Of a stretch of DNA of 31,436 nt, positions 8,841 to 16,434 are shown in pieces. Each line of letters starts with the position of its first letter. Positions within the stretch are counted from its first letter, which is position 1. The position numbers and the translations under genes are program-made. Origin of the DNA: Promethearchaeota archaeon (GTDB taxonomy: Archaea; Asgardarchaeota; Lokiarchaeia; Sigynarchaeales; SOKP01); the NCBI GenBank assembly GCA_016839905.1, contig JAEOTJ010000461.1, forward strand, positions 1 through 31,436. Direction: 5' to 3'. The notes under the pieces are model-generated. The model was given only the letters and a program-made list of their open reading frames with translations. It had not been told where the DNA came from and searched no databases.

Positions 8841-10217
8841 TTATAATTTCTTTTCTCTACTTTTATAAAATATAAAGCTCGCGATGACAATGAAAAGAGC
8901 GACAAATATTTGTAGTATTCCACTGACTACGTTTTCCAAGCCTAAAGCAATCAAGCCTAATCCTAATTCAAAAATCGCAAGATAGTTTAATAGGGCTAAG
9001 AATTTATTCTCTATCTCGGATGCTTTAGTATTCAATGAACTTCTCTGCCTATTTAAGGTTTCTCTTATTCTTTTAATTATAGCATCCGTCTGGTTGGCAA
9101 AATGAAATCCATCCAATTTATCTATCATTTCGTTGAATTGACTGGTTTTAAAGGTACTTGTAAATAATAACCGTGTAATTTTAGAAATGATTATGTCTTT
9201 ATTGTATTCTAAAATGTTTCTATTTAAATTTTCTTCTAATTCTTCAATAATTTCGATTTTTTGGCCTAAAGATATTCTTTCTTCTCCAGTTTCCTCTGTT
9301 GCCATGGTTTTATCAAACTCTTCCGCAATGGAAAGAATGTTTTCCATGTGCATTAGAATTAAGTATCTTTGGACGTTTCCAACTTCAGGAGCAAACATGC
9401 AATCAATAAGCAAGTTCTTCATGGCATTCGGATCTAGCAGTCCGGGTCCTGGAATTACTACGTTTCCGGCATGCGTGATCATTACAAACTCGTCCTTATA
9501 CGGTGAGAGGTTTTTTAAGTTAATTTGATCTCTATAAACACCTGGATCTAATTCACGCCACTTATCTGTACGTAAGGTAAGTCCTATGGAATATCGGGCG
9601 TTTTTACTAATCTCATTTCCTATAAACCTATAATCTTCTCGCTTAAAATCGGGTTTTGCATCCCAAATAATCCAAGTGTGGTGCCAAGGAGCTAGTCCAG
9701 ACTCTTTTTTTAATTTTTTTTGAAATTTTCCTGTAGATTTTAATATATTTCTTACTGTTTCTGCAACATTATCAAACATCTCTGTTATGGGGGCATTACT
9801 ACTTTCAAGAATAACGTTTGAAGGCTGTGAAATTTCAATAAATTCCTCAATTTTATGATAATTATCAAATAAGAATTCACAATGAATGACTAAAACAGAG
9901 CCATAATGAATATGCCCTTCAATCCGGAGTTTTCCTACAATATTAGGGGCTGTGCTGCATTTAAAACTATCTGAACCTATTTTAAAACAAACCGGAGAAT
10001 AAAGATGAGACTGAGCCGAAACCCATTTTAATGGTTGAGTAAGATTATCACCATATTCAAACCTATATTTTTCATATAATTTGAATGGTCCTTCATTTTC
10101 TAATACTTCTCTAACTTCAGGAAGATTAAAATTCAAGCCTAAATCAAAAAATCTCCAAAATACCAGAGTTACTTTAAATGTATATTCTTGTTCTGTTCGT
10201 GTTTCCCAACTTGCCAT
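8841..10217 (-). CDS. Unknown protein with two C-terminal membrane helices
   Basis: I do not recognise this 458-aa protein. Residues 1-300 look like a globular, beta-rich soluble part with several Trp and His (WETRTEQEYTF, APWHHTWIIWD) and a glycine/proline turn VVIPGPGLLDPNAM. Residues about 310-410 are strongly helical and charged, likely coiled coil. Two hydrophobic segments (about 412-432 and 436-452) separated by a short turn end in SREKKL. This soluble domain-coiled coil-hairpin layout recalls CorA-type transporters or membrane-anchored scaffolds. The CorA GMN motif is absent, so no function is claimed. AAGGAG lies 11 bases before the ATG. A 74-bp piece of its coiled-coil region recurs at 327-400. 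Confidence 0.75.
   Translation of the reverse strand: MASWETRTEQEYTFKVTLVFWRFFDLGLNFNLPEVREVLENEGPFKLYEKYRFEYGDNLTQPLKWVSAQSHLYSPVCFKIGSDSFKCSTAPNIVGKLRIEGHIHYGSVLVIHCEFLFDNYHKIEEFIEISQPSNVILESSNAPITEMFDNVAETVRNILKSTGKFQKKLKKESGLAPWHHTWIIWDAKPDFKREDYRFIGNEISKNARYSIGLTLRTDKWRELDPGVYRDQINLKNLSPYKDEFVMITHAGNVVIPGPGLLDPNAMKNLLIDCMFAPEVGNVQRYLILMHMENILSIAEEFDKTMATEETGEERISLGQKIEIIEELEENLNRNILEYNKDIIISKITRLLFTSTFKTSQFNEMIDKLDGFHFANQTDAIIKRIRETLNRQRSSLNTKASEIENKFLALLNYLAIFELGLGLIALGLENVVSGILQIFVALFIVIASFIFYKSREKKL
9181..9254 (-). repeat. Intact-gene copy of the 74-bp duplicate
   Basis: This is the second copy of the repeat at 327-400, here inside the coding sequence of the 458-aa membrane protein, in the helical region before the membrane hairpin. 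It is probably the source copy, because it lies within an intact reading frame. Confidence 0.85.
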
Positions 10218-10286
10218 GATTCATTTTTCTCCTTAAGATTAAATACTATAAATTTTAAATGTGGATAATAATAAACTATTAAAAAA

Positions 10287-10332
10287 ATATTTAAGAGTAT
10301 GCTTTGATAAAAGTAGCTTTAAGATATTTAAG
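10287..10332 (+). promoter_or_regulatory. Two ATATTTAAG elements between divergent genes
   Basis: ATATTTAAG occurs at 10287-10295 and again at 10324-10332 in the 207-bp gap between the 458-aa protein and GAPDH. Both fit an archaeal TATA box. The second is about 93 bp before the GAPDH ATG and would give a leader of roughly 65-70 nt. The assignment is tentative because the whole gap is AT-rich. Confidence 0.3.
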
Positions 10333-10424
10333 AAAACAAAAAAAATTAATAAACAAACAAACACTCATACACTCATTATTTCTAACACATAGAAACAAAA
10401 ATAAAAAATAAAGTGAAAATTAAA

Positions 10425-11390
10425 ATGGTTAAAAGAGTAGCTATAAATGGCTTCGGACGAATAGGGCGTAATTTCTTTCGATCAGTTATGGCTAATTGGA
10501 AAAGCGATGTTGAAATCGTTTCAATTAACGATTTATTTGATCCAAAATACTTAGCCTATGTTTTGAAATACGATTCTGTTTTTGGAAAATACCCAGGAAC
10601 CGTAGAAGCTAAAGAAAAGGCACTTATAATTGATGGCAAGGAAATTCCAATTACCGCTGAGAGAGACCCTGCCAATCTATCGCACGGAAGCAATAATATT
10701 GATGTTGCCATTGAATCAACTGGTTTTTTTGTAAAACGAGAAGGTGCTCAAAAGCATTTAGAAGCAGGTGCAAAAAGGGTACTCATTAGTGCTCCAGCTG
10801 TAAATCCAGATATTACTGTTGTATTAGGATGTAATGATGAGAAATTAACTGATGAACATAAAATTATCTCAAATGCCTCTTGTACTACAAATTGTTTAGG
10901 TCCAGTAGTAAAAGTCTTGATGGATAACTATAAAATTGTTAGCGGAATAATGACTACTATTCACTCATACACGGGAGACCAAAAAACCGTTGATACAGCA
11001 CGAGCAGGTGAACCTGCAAAAATGATAAGAGGCAGAGCTGCAGCAATCAATATGATTCCTACGTCTACTGGGGCGGCTAAAGCAATTGGTTTAGTATTTC
11101 CAGAATTAGTTGGAAAATTAGATGGAATTGCCGTGCGTGTTCCCACTCCAAATGGAAGTGTTGTAGATTTAAAAGCTATAGTTGAGAATCCTGCCACTGC
11201 GGCAGATATAAACGGAAAGATGAAAGCGGCCTCTGAAGGTTCATTGAAAGGTATTTTAGAATACAATGACGATCCAATTACTAGTGCTGATATTGTTGGT
11301 AACCCCCATAGTTCAATATTTAATGGTTTATGGACAAAAGCTATAGGAAATCATATCTCCATTATGTCGTGGTATTGTGCAGTCGCTTAG
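10425..11390 (+). CDS. gap: Class I glyceraldehyde-3-phosphate dehydrogenase, cut before its C-terminus
   Basis: This is a phosphorylating GAPDH of the bacterial/eukaryotic class I type, not the archaeal class II. It has INGFGRIGR, the NAD-favouring Asp in SINDLFDP, the catalytic SNASCTTNC (Cys153 from this start), the partner His in TIHSYTGDQ (His180), the phosphate-site TSTGAAKA and VRVPTPNGSV. It interconverts GAP and 1,3-bisphosphoglycerate in glycolysis/gluconeogenesis. I start at the ATG 10425 (MVKRVAINGFGR); an in-frame GTG at 10413 would add four residues. The frame ends SWYCAVA-TAG. The family continues SWYDNEWGYSNRM, and exactly those residues follow in frame after a 30-nt insertion. 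Without readthrough, the conserved C-terminal Asn and Tyr are lost and activity is doubtful. The gene may be newly disabled, recoded, or affected by an assembly error. Confidence 0.85.
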   Translation: MVKRVAINGFGRIGRNFFRSVMANWKSDVEIVSINDLFDPKYLAYVLKYDSVFGKYPGTVEAKEKALIIDGKEIPITAERDPANLSHGSNNIDVAIESTGFFVKREGAQKHLEAGAKRVLISAPAVNPDITVVLGCNDEKLTDEHKIISNASCTTNCLGPVVKVLMDNYKIVSGIMTTIHSYTGDQKTVDTARAGEPAKMIRGRAAAINMIPTSTGAAKAIGLVFPELVGKLDGIAVRVPTPNGSVVDLKAIVENPATAADINGKMKAASEGSLKGILEYNDDPITSADIVGNPHSSIFNGLWTKAIGNHISIMSWYCAVA

Positions 11391-11405
11391 AGTGCCCAAC
11401 TTATT
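11376..11405 (+). other. gap: 30-nt in-frame insertion with TAG inside the GAPDH gene
   Basis: Between the codons for SWY (ending 11375) and those for DNEWGYSNRM (from 11406) lie exactly 30 extra nucleotides, reading CAVA-stop-SAQLI. The TAG is at 11388-11390. Removing the block restores a continuous GAPDH of about 335 residues, the family length. The edges are ambiguous by one base. It is visibly less AT-rich than its surroundings. Confidence 0.8.
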
Positions 11406-11462
11406 GACAATGAATGGGGATATTCAAACAGAATGGCTGAATTAATCGCTAAGAAACTATAA
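11391..11462 (+). pseudogene. gap: In-frame GAPDH C-terminal segment after the TAG
   Basis: After the TAG the same frame continues SAQLI and then DNEWGYSNRMAELIAKKL before TAA at 11460-11462. This is a perfectly preserved class I GAPDH C-terminus, including the Asn and Tyr near the nicotinamide. It shows no decay and the T-tract follows its TAA, so the locus was intact until recently or is still expressed as one product. Confidence 0.75.
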
Positions 11463-11473
11463 TTTAAAAATTC

Positions 11474-11484
11474 TTTTTTTTTTT
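11474..11484 (+). terminator. T-tract terminator after GAPDH
   Basis: Eleven consecutive T residues lie 12 bp after the TAA that closes the full GAPDH frame, matching archaeal U-tract termination. It lies behind the distal TAA and not right behind the internal TAG. Confidence 0.5.
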
Positions 11485-11487
11485 CTT

Positions 11488-11795
11488 TTAATTATCTTCA
11501 TGTTTAATCCAATCGTCTAATGTTTTATTATCCCTTTTAATCTCAAGTTTACCCTGTTTAAAAAATGTAATATGGTTGTTTCGAGATTTCCTTTTGAAAT
11601 AAATCATTATCATTGAGAGAAATGTGTTCATAATTTTTAAGCAGAGAATTTAATTTCTCAATATCAGATACCCTATTGTACTTCAAGGCATTATTAAAGT
11701 CCATTAGTTGTTGTCCGCTCAAGGATATTAGTATTGAAAAAAATATTGGACTTATCACCGACGGATATACTCTCACTAGAATTATTTTGATTCAT
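11488..11795 (-). pseudogene. Frameshifted remnant of a small gene
   Basis: On the minus strand, ATG at 11795 opens MNQNNSSESISVGDKSNIFF and runs to a TAA. A second frame then carries NNALKYNRVSDIEKLNSLLK and continues to PYYIF-stop. The third frame carries HITFFKQGKLEIKRDNKTLD and ends at the TAA at 11488. The three pieces abut in order and have protein-like composition, which suggests a gene of about 100 codons broken by two frameshifts. The middle piece alone would be a 72-aa frame (11558-11776). No family is recognised. The alternative is chance open frames in AT-rich DNA. Apart from this and the T-tracts, I see nothing in the gap 11463-11923. Confidence 0.4.
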
Positions 11796-11900
11796 GATAT
11801 TACCAATTATTAGTTAAAATATTGATTTATTTAATTATTGAGGTATTAAATTATTAGTATGAATAAATAAAATCCAATTTTGAGAGAATAGAAAAGGAAT

Positions 11901-11910
11901 AAAAAAAAAA
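11901..11910 (-). terminator. T-tract terminator after the SatP-like gene
   Basis: Ten consecutive A residues on the plus strand are a T-tract on the minus strand, 13 bp downstream of the transporter stop codon. This is consistent with archaeal U-tract termination. Confidence 0.45.
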
Positions 11911-11923
11911 CCTTATAGATATA

Positions 11924-12490
11924 TTATGATCGATTACCAATTGGTAATATAGTTCTATCATAAGTTTCATTTAAAACTTCTGCCATTGCCAGATAAATTG
12001 CAGATGCGCCACAAAAGATCCCTTCAAATCCCGCGATCCGAGTAATATCTGCATTCCCCGTTATATCACCTATAGCTAATAGGAAGAATAGTACCGTTAA
12101 GCTTAAAAATACAACTTGAAGGGCAATATTTTTTTTTAATGTACCGAGAAACATGAAAAATGTGAAAATACCCCACATAATTAGATAAGCACTAATGGCA
12201 GATATCTCTGGTGCTACATCCCATAATCCTGTATTTGGTAATATTTTCATAAATACTAACGACAACCAAAATAATCCATATGAAGTAAATGCGGTTGTTC
12301 CAAAGGTATTACCTTTTTTATACTCCATTATCCCTGCAATAATCTGAGCAATTCCTCCGTAAAATAATCCCATTGATAATATCATTGTACCAAGGACAAA
12401 AAAGCCCGCATTATGAAGATTTAAGAGAATTGTCGTCATCCCAAATCCCATCAAACCTAAAGGTGCGGGATTTGCTAATTCTTCACTCAT
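11924..12490 (-). CDS. satP: Acetate/succinate transporter, GPR1/FUN34/YaaH (SatP) family
   Basis: This 188-aa membrane protein opens with the family signature [14 protein letters not shown]. It has six hydrophobic segments at roughly 11-29, 32-55, 66-88, 96-114, 123-143 and 150-170. [20 protein letters not shown] corresponds to the second conserved block, and its length matches E. coli SatP. The family moves acetate, succinate or related small acids, probably as proton symporters or channels. Here it may export or import acetate linked to acyl-CoA metabolism. A GAGG Shine-Dalgarno lies about 10 bases before the ATG. It is a single-gene unit with its own candidate TATA element and T-tract. 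Confidence 0.9.
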   Translation of the reverse strand: MSEELANPAPLGLMGFGMTTILLNLHNAGFFVLGTMILSMGLFYGGIAQIIAGIMEYKKGNTFGTTAFTSYGLFWLSLVFMKILPNTGLWDVAPEISAISAYLIMWGIFTFFMFLGTLKKNIALQVVFLSLTVLFFLLAIGDITGNADITRIAGFEGIFCGASAIYLAMAEVLNETYDRTILPIGNRS

Positions 12491-12528
12491 TTTATTTTTC
12501 CTCTTTTATTGAATGCTTAAGATATTTC

Positions 12529-12540
12529 TATTTAAAATAT
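12529..12540 (-). promoter_or_regulatory. Candidate TATA box for the SatP-like gene
   Basis: Read on the minus strand this is ATATTTTAAATA, about 40 bp before the transporter ATG. A start site some 25 bp on would leave a short leader containing the GAGG Shine-Dalgarno. It is supported by position only. Confidence 0.35.
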
Positions 12541-12656
12541 CGAGTATTTAATAAAAGTCTCTCTAATATTAAAAGTATTTGTTAGAGTAAAGTATTAAAT
12601 ATTATTTTCCATTTTTCAATTAAAAACTAAATTATTATTTTTATGGGTGTAATGAA

Positions 12657-14543
12657 TTGTCTGAAAATGAAGACTTGGAAGAAGAGAAAGTGCCTGTTGG
12701 AAGATTAACTGGAAAAACTACAGCCCACACGGTTACAATGTTAATTTCTGACCCTTCAATTGGAAGGAATAATTATTTCGTGATTCTTGGTGATGTAAAA
12801 GAAGATGAAACCAAGGAATCATACTTATTAAATATTATTGAGATGTGGAGTGATACAAAAGGAATGATGGCTAAAATGCAAGTATTAGGTGAGCGACCTC
12901 AAAGACCTTTTGAGATGGGAACTGAAGTCTATCTTGCTAAAGAAGAGCAAATTACTAAACTCTTGGGAATTTATAATCCTCCAAATTTATCAGTATCTTT
13001 AGGAAAACTTCTTGGATATGAATTTCCTGTAAATTTATTAGTAAAGAATTTTGGTAGAATTTTTATAACAGGAAAATCTGGCTCAGGAAAGTCTTATACA
13101 ATGGGTGTTTTATGCGAAGAATTCATGAAAAAAGGAATTCCCTTAGTAATTATCGATAGACATGGTGAATACGGAAGTTTAAAAGTTGTAAGCGAGGATC
13201 TGGAAGAATTAAAAGAGGAAGAAGAGCCATCAGCGGTATATTGTCCTTGGTGTGGAAAAGAAGTTATTAAAAATGCAACAACTTGTGAGCATTGTAATAA
13301 AAGTTTAGAATTAGAATTACCAGAAGCACCTTCCTCTGATGATGAAGGGTCCACTTTAGTCCAAGAAGATTTATCAAAACCAGAAGGGGCTGGAGTGAGT
13401 GAATTTGTTGAAAATATTATAGAATTTGCAGATCTAAAAATAAACAGGGCTGCCGATATAGATTTAGAATATTTATTTTCTTTAAATGCTTCTGATATTG
13501 TCGCACCGCATTTATGCTCAATAATCAATCTACGAGGAATGAGTTTAGAAATACAAGAAATAATCGCAGGAAAACTTCTAAAAAAATTATATAAAGCAAG
13601 TACAGGAAGACAAATACCTCCATTTTATTTATTTTTAGATGAAGCTCATTTATTTGCAGGTAAAAAACAAACAGAAACTTGCGAAGTAGTTAAGTTATTT
13701 GCTCAAGAAGGAAGGAAATTTGGAGCAAATATAGTTATTGGAACGCAACGACCGCAGCTTTTAGATACTACAATTCGCGCCCAGGCCGGAACTTGGGTCG
13801 TACATAATCTTTCAGATGTTCGAGACATTGGAATTACGATTGCAAGCGCAGAAGATTTGAGTAAGGAAAATAAAGATGACATTTCCGGGCTTGATAAAGG
13901 ACAATCCATTATTAGTGGAGAAGCAGTTAAGGGAGTTCCTATTTTCGTTCAAGTCAGGAAGAGAAGAACTAAACATGGAGGAGCTGGTTTTGATCCTCTT
14001 GAATTTTTATCTGAGCAAACTGTAGAGGAACTCCAAAAGCGCAGGGACCGAATTTTAGGAAAAAAATCTGAAGAAGAATTAGAAGTAGGTAAAGAAGAAT
14101 TTCAAGGAATAGTTGAACCTAAATCACCTCAAGATGTAGCAGAGCAAGTCAAGAATTTAAAGATTAAAAATAAAGAATTAGAGATTGAACTTGAAAAATG
14201 CAAACAATCCCGTGCTGGAGGTGTTGTAGGAGAACCAAAGGGAGTGATAAGCTCAGATAGTTCCGTGAATCAAAAAATTAAAGAATTAGAAACTGAAGTT
14301 AAGGTATGGAAAGAAAAGTACAATTATGTTAAACAGCAGCCTAAATCAGAAAAACCTCAAGAACCACTAATTGAAACAGAGAGCGGTGAGCCAAGTGAAA
14401 AAATTGGAGAATTGAGCAATAGAATTTTAGAGTTAGAAAATGAAGTAGAAAAATGGAAAAAACAGTATAATGACGCAAAGAAATTAGCTGAAAAAACCCT
14501 TAATGAAATAAAAGAAATGAAAAAAGAATATAACATTAATTAA
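12657..14543 (+). CDS. HerA-type ATPase with inserted zinc ribbon and coiled-coil tail
   Basis: This 628-aa protein has an N-terminal HAS-barrel-like region (about 10-110) and a FtsK/HerA ATPase core. The core shows Walker A GKSGSGKS (139-146), IDRHGEYGSL, Walker B LFLDEAHLF (325-333) and the GTQRP motif (362-366) with RAQAGTWVVHN. HerA proteins form hexameric DNA pumps, usually with the NurA nuclease in end resection. No nurA is seen here, so other roles such as plasmid or cell-surface DNA transfer are open. Oddities are a CPWC...CEHC zinc ribbon (Cys196, 199, 210, 213) inserted between Walker A and B with an acidic linker to about 240, and a coiled-coil tail from about 450 to the end. The start is TTG (12657) with GGGTG upstream; the next Met is residue 28, inside the barrel. 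Confidence 0.8.
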   Translation: MSENEDLEEEKVPVGRLTGKTTAHTVTMLISDPSIGRNNYFVILGDVKEDETKESYLLNIIEMWSDTKGMMAKMQVLGERPQRPFEMGTEVYLAKEEQITKLLGIYNPPNLSVSLGKLLGYEFPVNLLVKNFGRIFITGKSGSGKSYTMGVLCEEFMKKGIPLVIIDRHGEYGSLKVVSEDLEELKEEEEPSAVYCPWCGKEVIKNATTCEHCNKSLELELPEAPSSDDEGSTLVQEDLSKPEGAGVSEFVENIIEFADLKINRAADIDLEYLFSLNASDIVAPHLCSIINLRGMSLEIQEIIAGKLLKKLYKASTGRQIPPFYLFLDEAHLFAGKKQTETCEVVKLFAQEGRKFGANIVIGTQRPQLLDTTIRAQAGTWVVHNLSDVRDIGITIASAEDLSKENKDDISGLDKGQSIISGEAVKGVPIFVQVRKRRTKHGGAGFDPLEFLSEQTVEELQKRRDRILGKKSEEELEVGKEEFQGIVEPKSPQDVAEQVKNLKIKNKELEIELEKCKQSRAGGVVGEPKGVISSDSSVNQKIKELETEVKVWKEKYNYVKQQPKSEKPQEPLIETESGEPSEKIGELSNRILELENEVEKWKKQYNDAKKLAEKTLNEIKEMKKEYNIN

Positions 14544-14556
14544 TACATACATCTAA

Positions 14557-14586
14557 TTTTTTTTTTTAAATTTGAAGTTTTTTTTT
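14557..14586 (+). terminator. Double T-tract between convergent herA-like and etfA genes
   Basis: T11 at 14557-14567 and T9 at 14578-14586 lie 14 and 35 bp after the HerA-like stop codon. The second overlaps the etfA stop. Both fit U-tract termination of the plus-strand transcript. Confidence 0.5.
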
Positions 14587-15595
14587 AAACTCTGAAATAT
14601 CTTAACAAGCCATCTAAGATCTCTTCAGCATCGGCTATAATACAATAATCAGCGGCCTCAAAGATGGGCGCTTTTGCATCCTTATTAACGGCTATGATTT
14701 TTTTTGACTCCGTAGTACCAACAATGTGTTGGATTGCTCCGGAGATTCCAAATGCTAAATATACGTCCGGAAAAATTGTCACTCCACTTATTCCAATTTG
14801 AAGGTGTCCTGGAATCCACCCATTGATTATTGTGCGTCTCGTACCGCCAACCTGACCATTTGAAAGGTTTGCTAATTCATATAGTTTATCAAAGTTCGCT
14901 TTTGAGTCCAAACCTTCACCACCTCCAATTACAAACTTAGCATCTGACAATACAGATGATGGTTTATCCTTACGAGTTGGATTTCCAATAATTTTAAGTT
15001 TAAGTGTACTAGTATCAAAATTATAATCAATCTTAATTTTCTCGATATTTTCTCGTTTTATTTTCTTTTTTTGAAATGTACCCGTAGTAACCGTACACAT
15101 TTGAGGTCTTGAGTGGGGGAAAACTATTTTCGTATGAACATTTCCGCTATAGGCGGGTTTTTCCATCATTAATAAGTTTTCGCCAGACTCTCCTTTAACA
15201 AACTCGAAGTTCAATACATTACTTACGAGTCCAGTGCAGCAACGGTAAGCAAGCCGAGCAGCCAAAGCATTTCCTGCTTCTGTGGATGGAAATAGAAATA
15301 TTGATGGTTTATCTTTTTCAATTAGATCATATACCAAAGAAGTAAATATCTTTTCATGATAATGTTTTAAATCCTGATGACTGATATAAATAATTTTATC
15401 TACACCTTGTTCTTCAATTGTTTGTAGATATTGTTCTGCATCTAAAGCTAATACAATAGCAACAAGTTTTTGACCTAATTCATCTGCTAATTCGCGACCT
15501 TTCGCAAGAATTTCTAGAGCGCAATCATGTACTTTAACATGATCTTTAATTTCAGTAAAAACCCATACATCTTTGAAATCTTTTACATCTTTCAT
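14585..15595 (-). CDS. etfA: Electron transfer flavoprotein alpha subunit
   Basis: This 336-aa protein has the ETF-alpha layout: an adenine-nucleotide-like N-terminal domain (about 8-190) and a C-terminal FAD domain. The latter shows GGGEGL (224-229), GGTRRTI (250-256), QIGISG (266-271), GISGAIQH (283-290) and VNKDAKAPIF (303-312). With EtfB it takes electrons from acyl-CoA dehydrogenase and passes them to a quinone oxidoreductase, a ferredoxin or another acceptor. It is the last gene of an operon, starting 4 bp after the etfB stop. No separate promoter is needed. Its acceptor cannot be told from the window, since no ETF:quinone oxidoreductase, FixC-like gene or hydrogenase lies beside it. 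Confidence 0.95.
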   Translation of the reverse strand: MKDVKDFKDVWVFTEIKDHVKVHDCALEILAKGRELADELGQKLVAIVLALDAEQYLQTIEEQGVDKIIYISHQDLKHYHEKIFTSLVYDLIEKDKPSIFLFPSTEAGNALAARLAYRCCTGLVSNVLNFEFVKGESGENLLMMEKPAYSGNVHTKIVFPHSRPQMCTVTTGTFQKKKIKRENIEKIKIDYNFDTSTLKLKIIGNPTRKDKPSSVLSDAKFVIGGGEGLDSKANFDKLYELANLSNGQVGGTRRTIINGWIPGHLQIGISGVTIFPDVYLAFGISGAIQHIVGTTESKKIIAVNKDAKAPIFEAADYCIIADAEEILDGLLRYFRV

Positions 15596-15599
15596 GTTT

Positions 15600-16424
15600 T
15601 CACAACTCTACTTGATTTTTTTCTCCCGTCCATATTCTTTCTATTCCGTGTTTTTGAAGAATCTCTATTATTTTCTTTACTTTTTGATTTATATTGCCTT
15701 CAATAACCTGATTTTTTCTTTTGATATCATAATCCTCTGTTTTTATGACTTTAGCTGGAGATTTATTAATTCCATCGATATGATCGGGGCAGTTAAATGA
15801 ATTATAATCCATTATTTTAATTTCTTTTTCATATGCCTTTTTTATACCTAAAAGAGAGACATATCTCGGTTTATTAAAATGTTTTCGAACTCTAATTATA
15901 ACGGGTAGAGGAACCTCTATATTTTGACTTTCATGCCCAAAATTACGTTGACATTTAAACTTACGATTATCTAATTCAAAAGAATAAATATCTGTTATGA
16001 GAGGAATATCAAGAGCTTCTGATAATTGAAAAGGTACATAACCAGTGGAAGAATCTGATGTTTCACTTCCCGTTATTATAATATCATATTTTTGAATTTT
16101 ATTCAATGCTTCTTTCAATATTAAGGTTGTTTGAAAAGTATCAGAGTAAGAAAATTTTGGATCAGATAATAAAATCGCATTATCAATACCCATTGCCAAG
16201 CATTCTCGTAAGGCAGAACTTGCTTGAGGGGGTCCCATAGTTATAGCCGTAACATTCCCGTCATAAGTTTCTTTAATTTTGAGGGCCAATTCTAAGCCAT
16301 ATAAATCATCTGGATTTATTTTATTTTCGATACCTACTCGAACGATTGTTCCCGTAGCTTTATCTAATTTCGGATTGTGGATTTTTGGAACTTGTTTTAT
16401 TAAAACAATAATGTTTAACATCAT
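15600..16424 (-). CDS. etfB: Electron transfer flavoprotein beta subunit
   Basis: This 274-aa protein begins NIIVLIKQVP, the ETF-beta start, followed by INPDDLYGLELALKIKE, AITMGPPQASSALRECLAMG and the nucleotide-binding loop GSETSDSSTGYVPFQLSEAL. VRKHFNKPRYVSLLGIKKA matches the family's recognition-loop region. The loop differs from the DGDTAQVGP-like form I expect in well-studied electron-bifurcating EtfB, so bifurcation is uncertain. The start is well fixed: GGAGG lies five to six bases before the first of two adjacent ATGs (16424). It lies 10 bp behind the acyl-CoA dehydrogenase and 4 bp before etfA. Confidence 0.93.
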   Translation of the reverse strand: MMLNIIVLIKQVPKIHNPKLDKATGTIVRVGIENKINPDDLYGLELALKIKETYDGNVTAITMGPPQASSALRECLAMGIDNAILLSDPKFSYSDTFQTTLILKEALNKIQKYDIIITGSETSDSSTGYVPFQLSEALDIPLITDIYSFELDNRKFKCQRNFGHESQNIEVPLPVIIRVRKHFNKPRYVSLLGIKKAYEKEIKIMDYNSFNCPDHIDGINKSPAKVIKTEDYDIKRKNQVIEGNINQKVKKIIEILQKHGIERIWTGEKNQVEL

Positions 16425-16434
16425 TAAATCCTCC

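Noticed and set aside
11370..11412. Archaeal bulge-helix-bulge intron in the GAPDH gene
   Set aside because: At both junctions that restore the reading frame the four-base central helix and the flanking helices do not pair properly; only an ATTGT/ACAAT hairpin is visible. RNA-level removal remains possible but is not supported.
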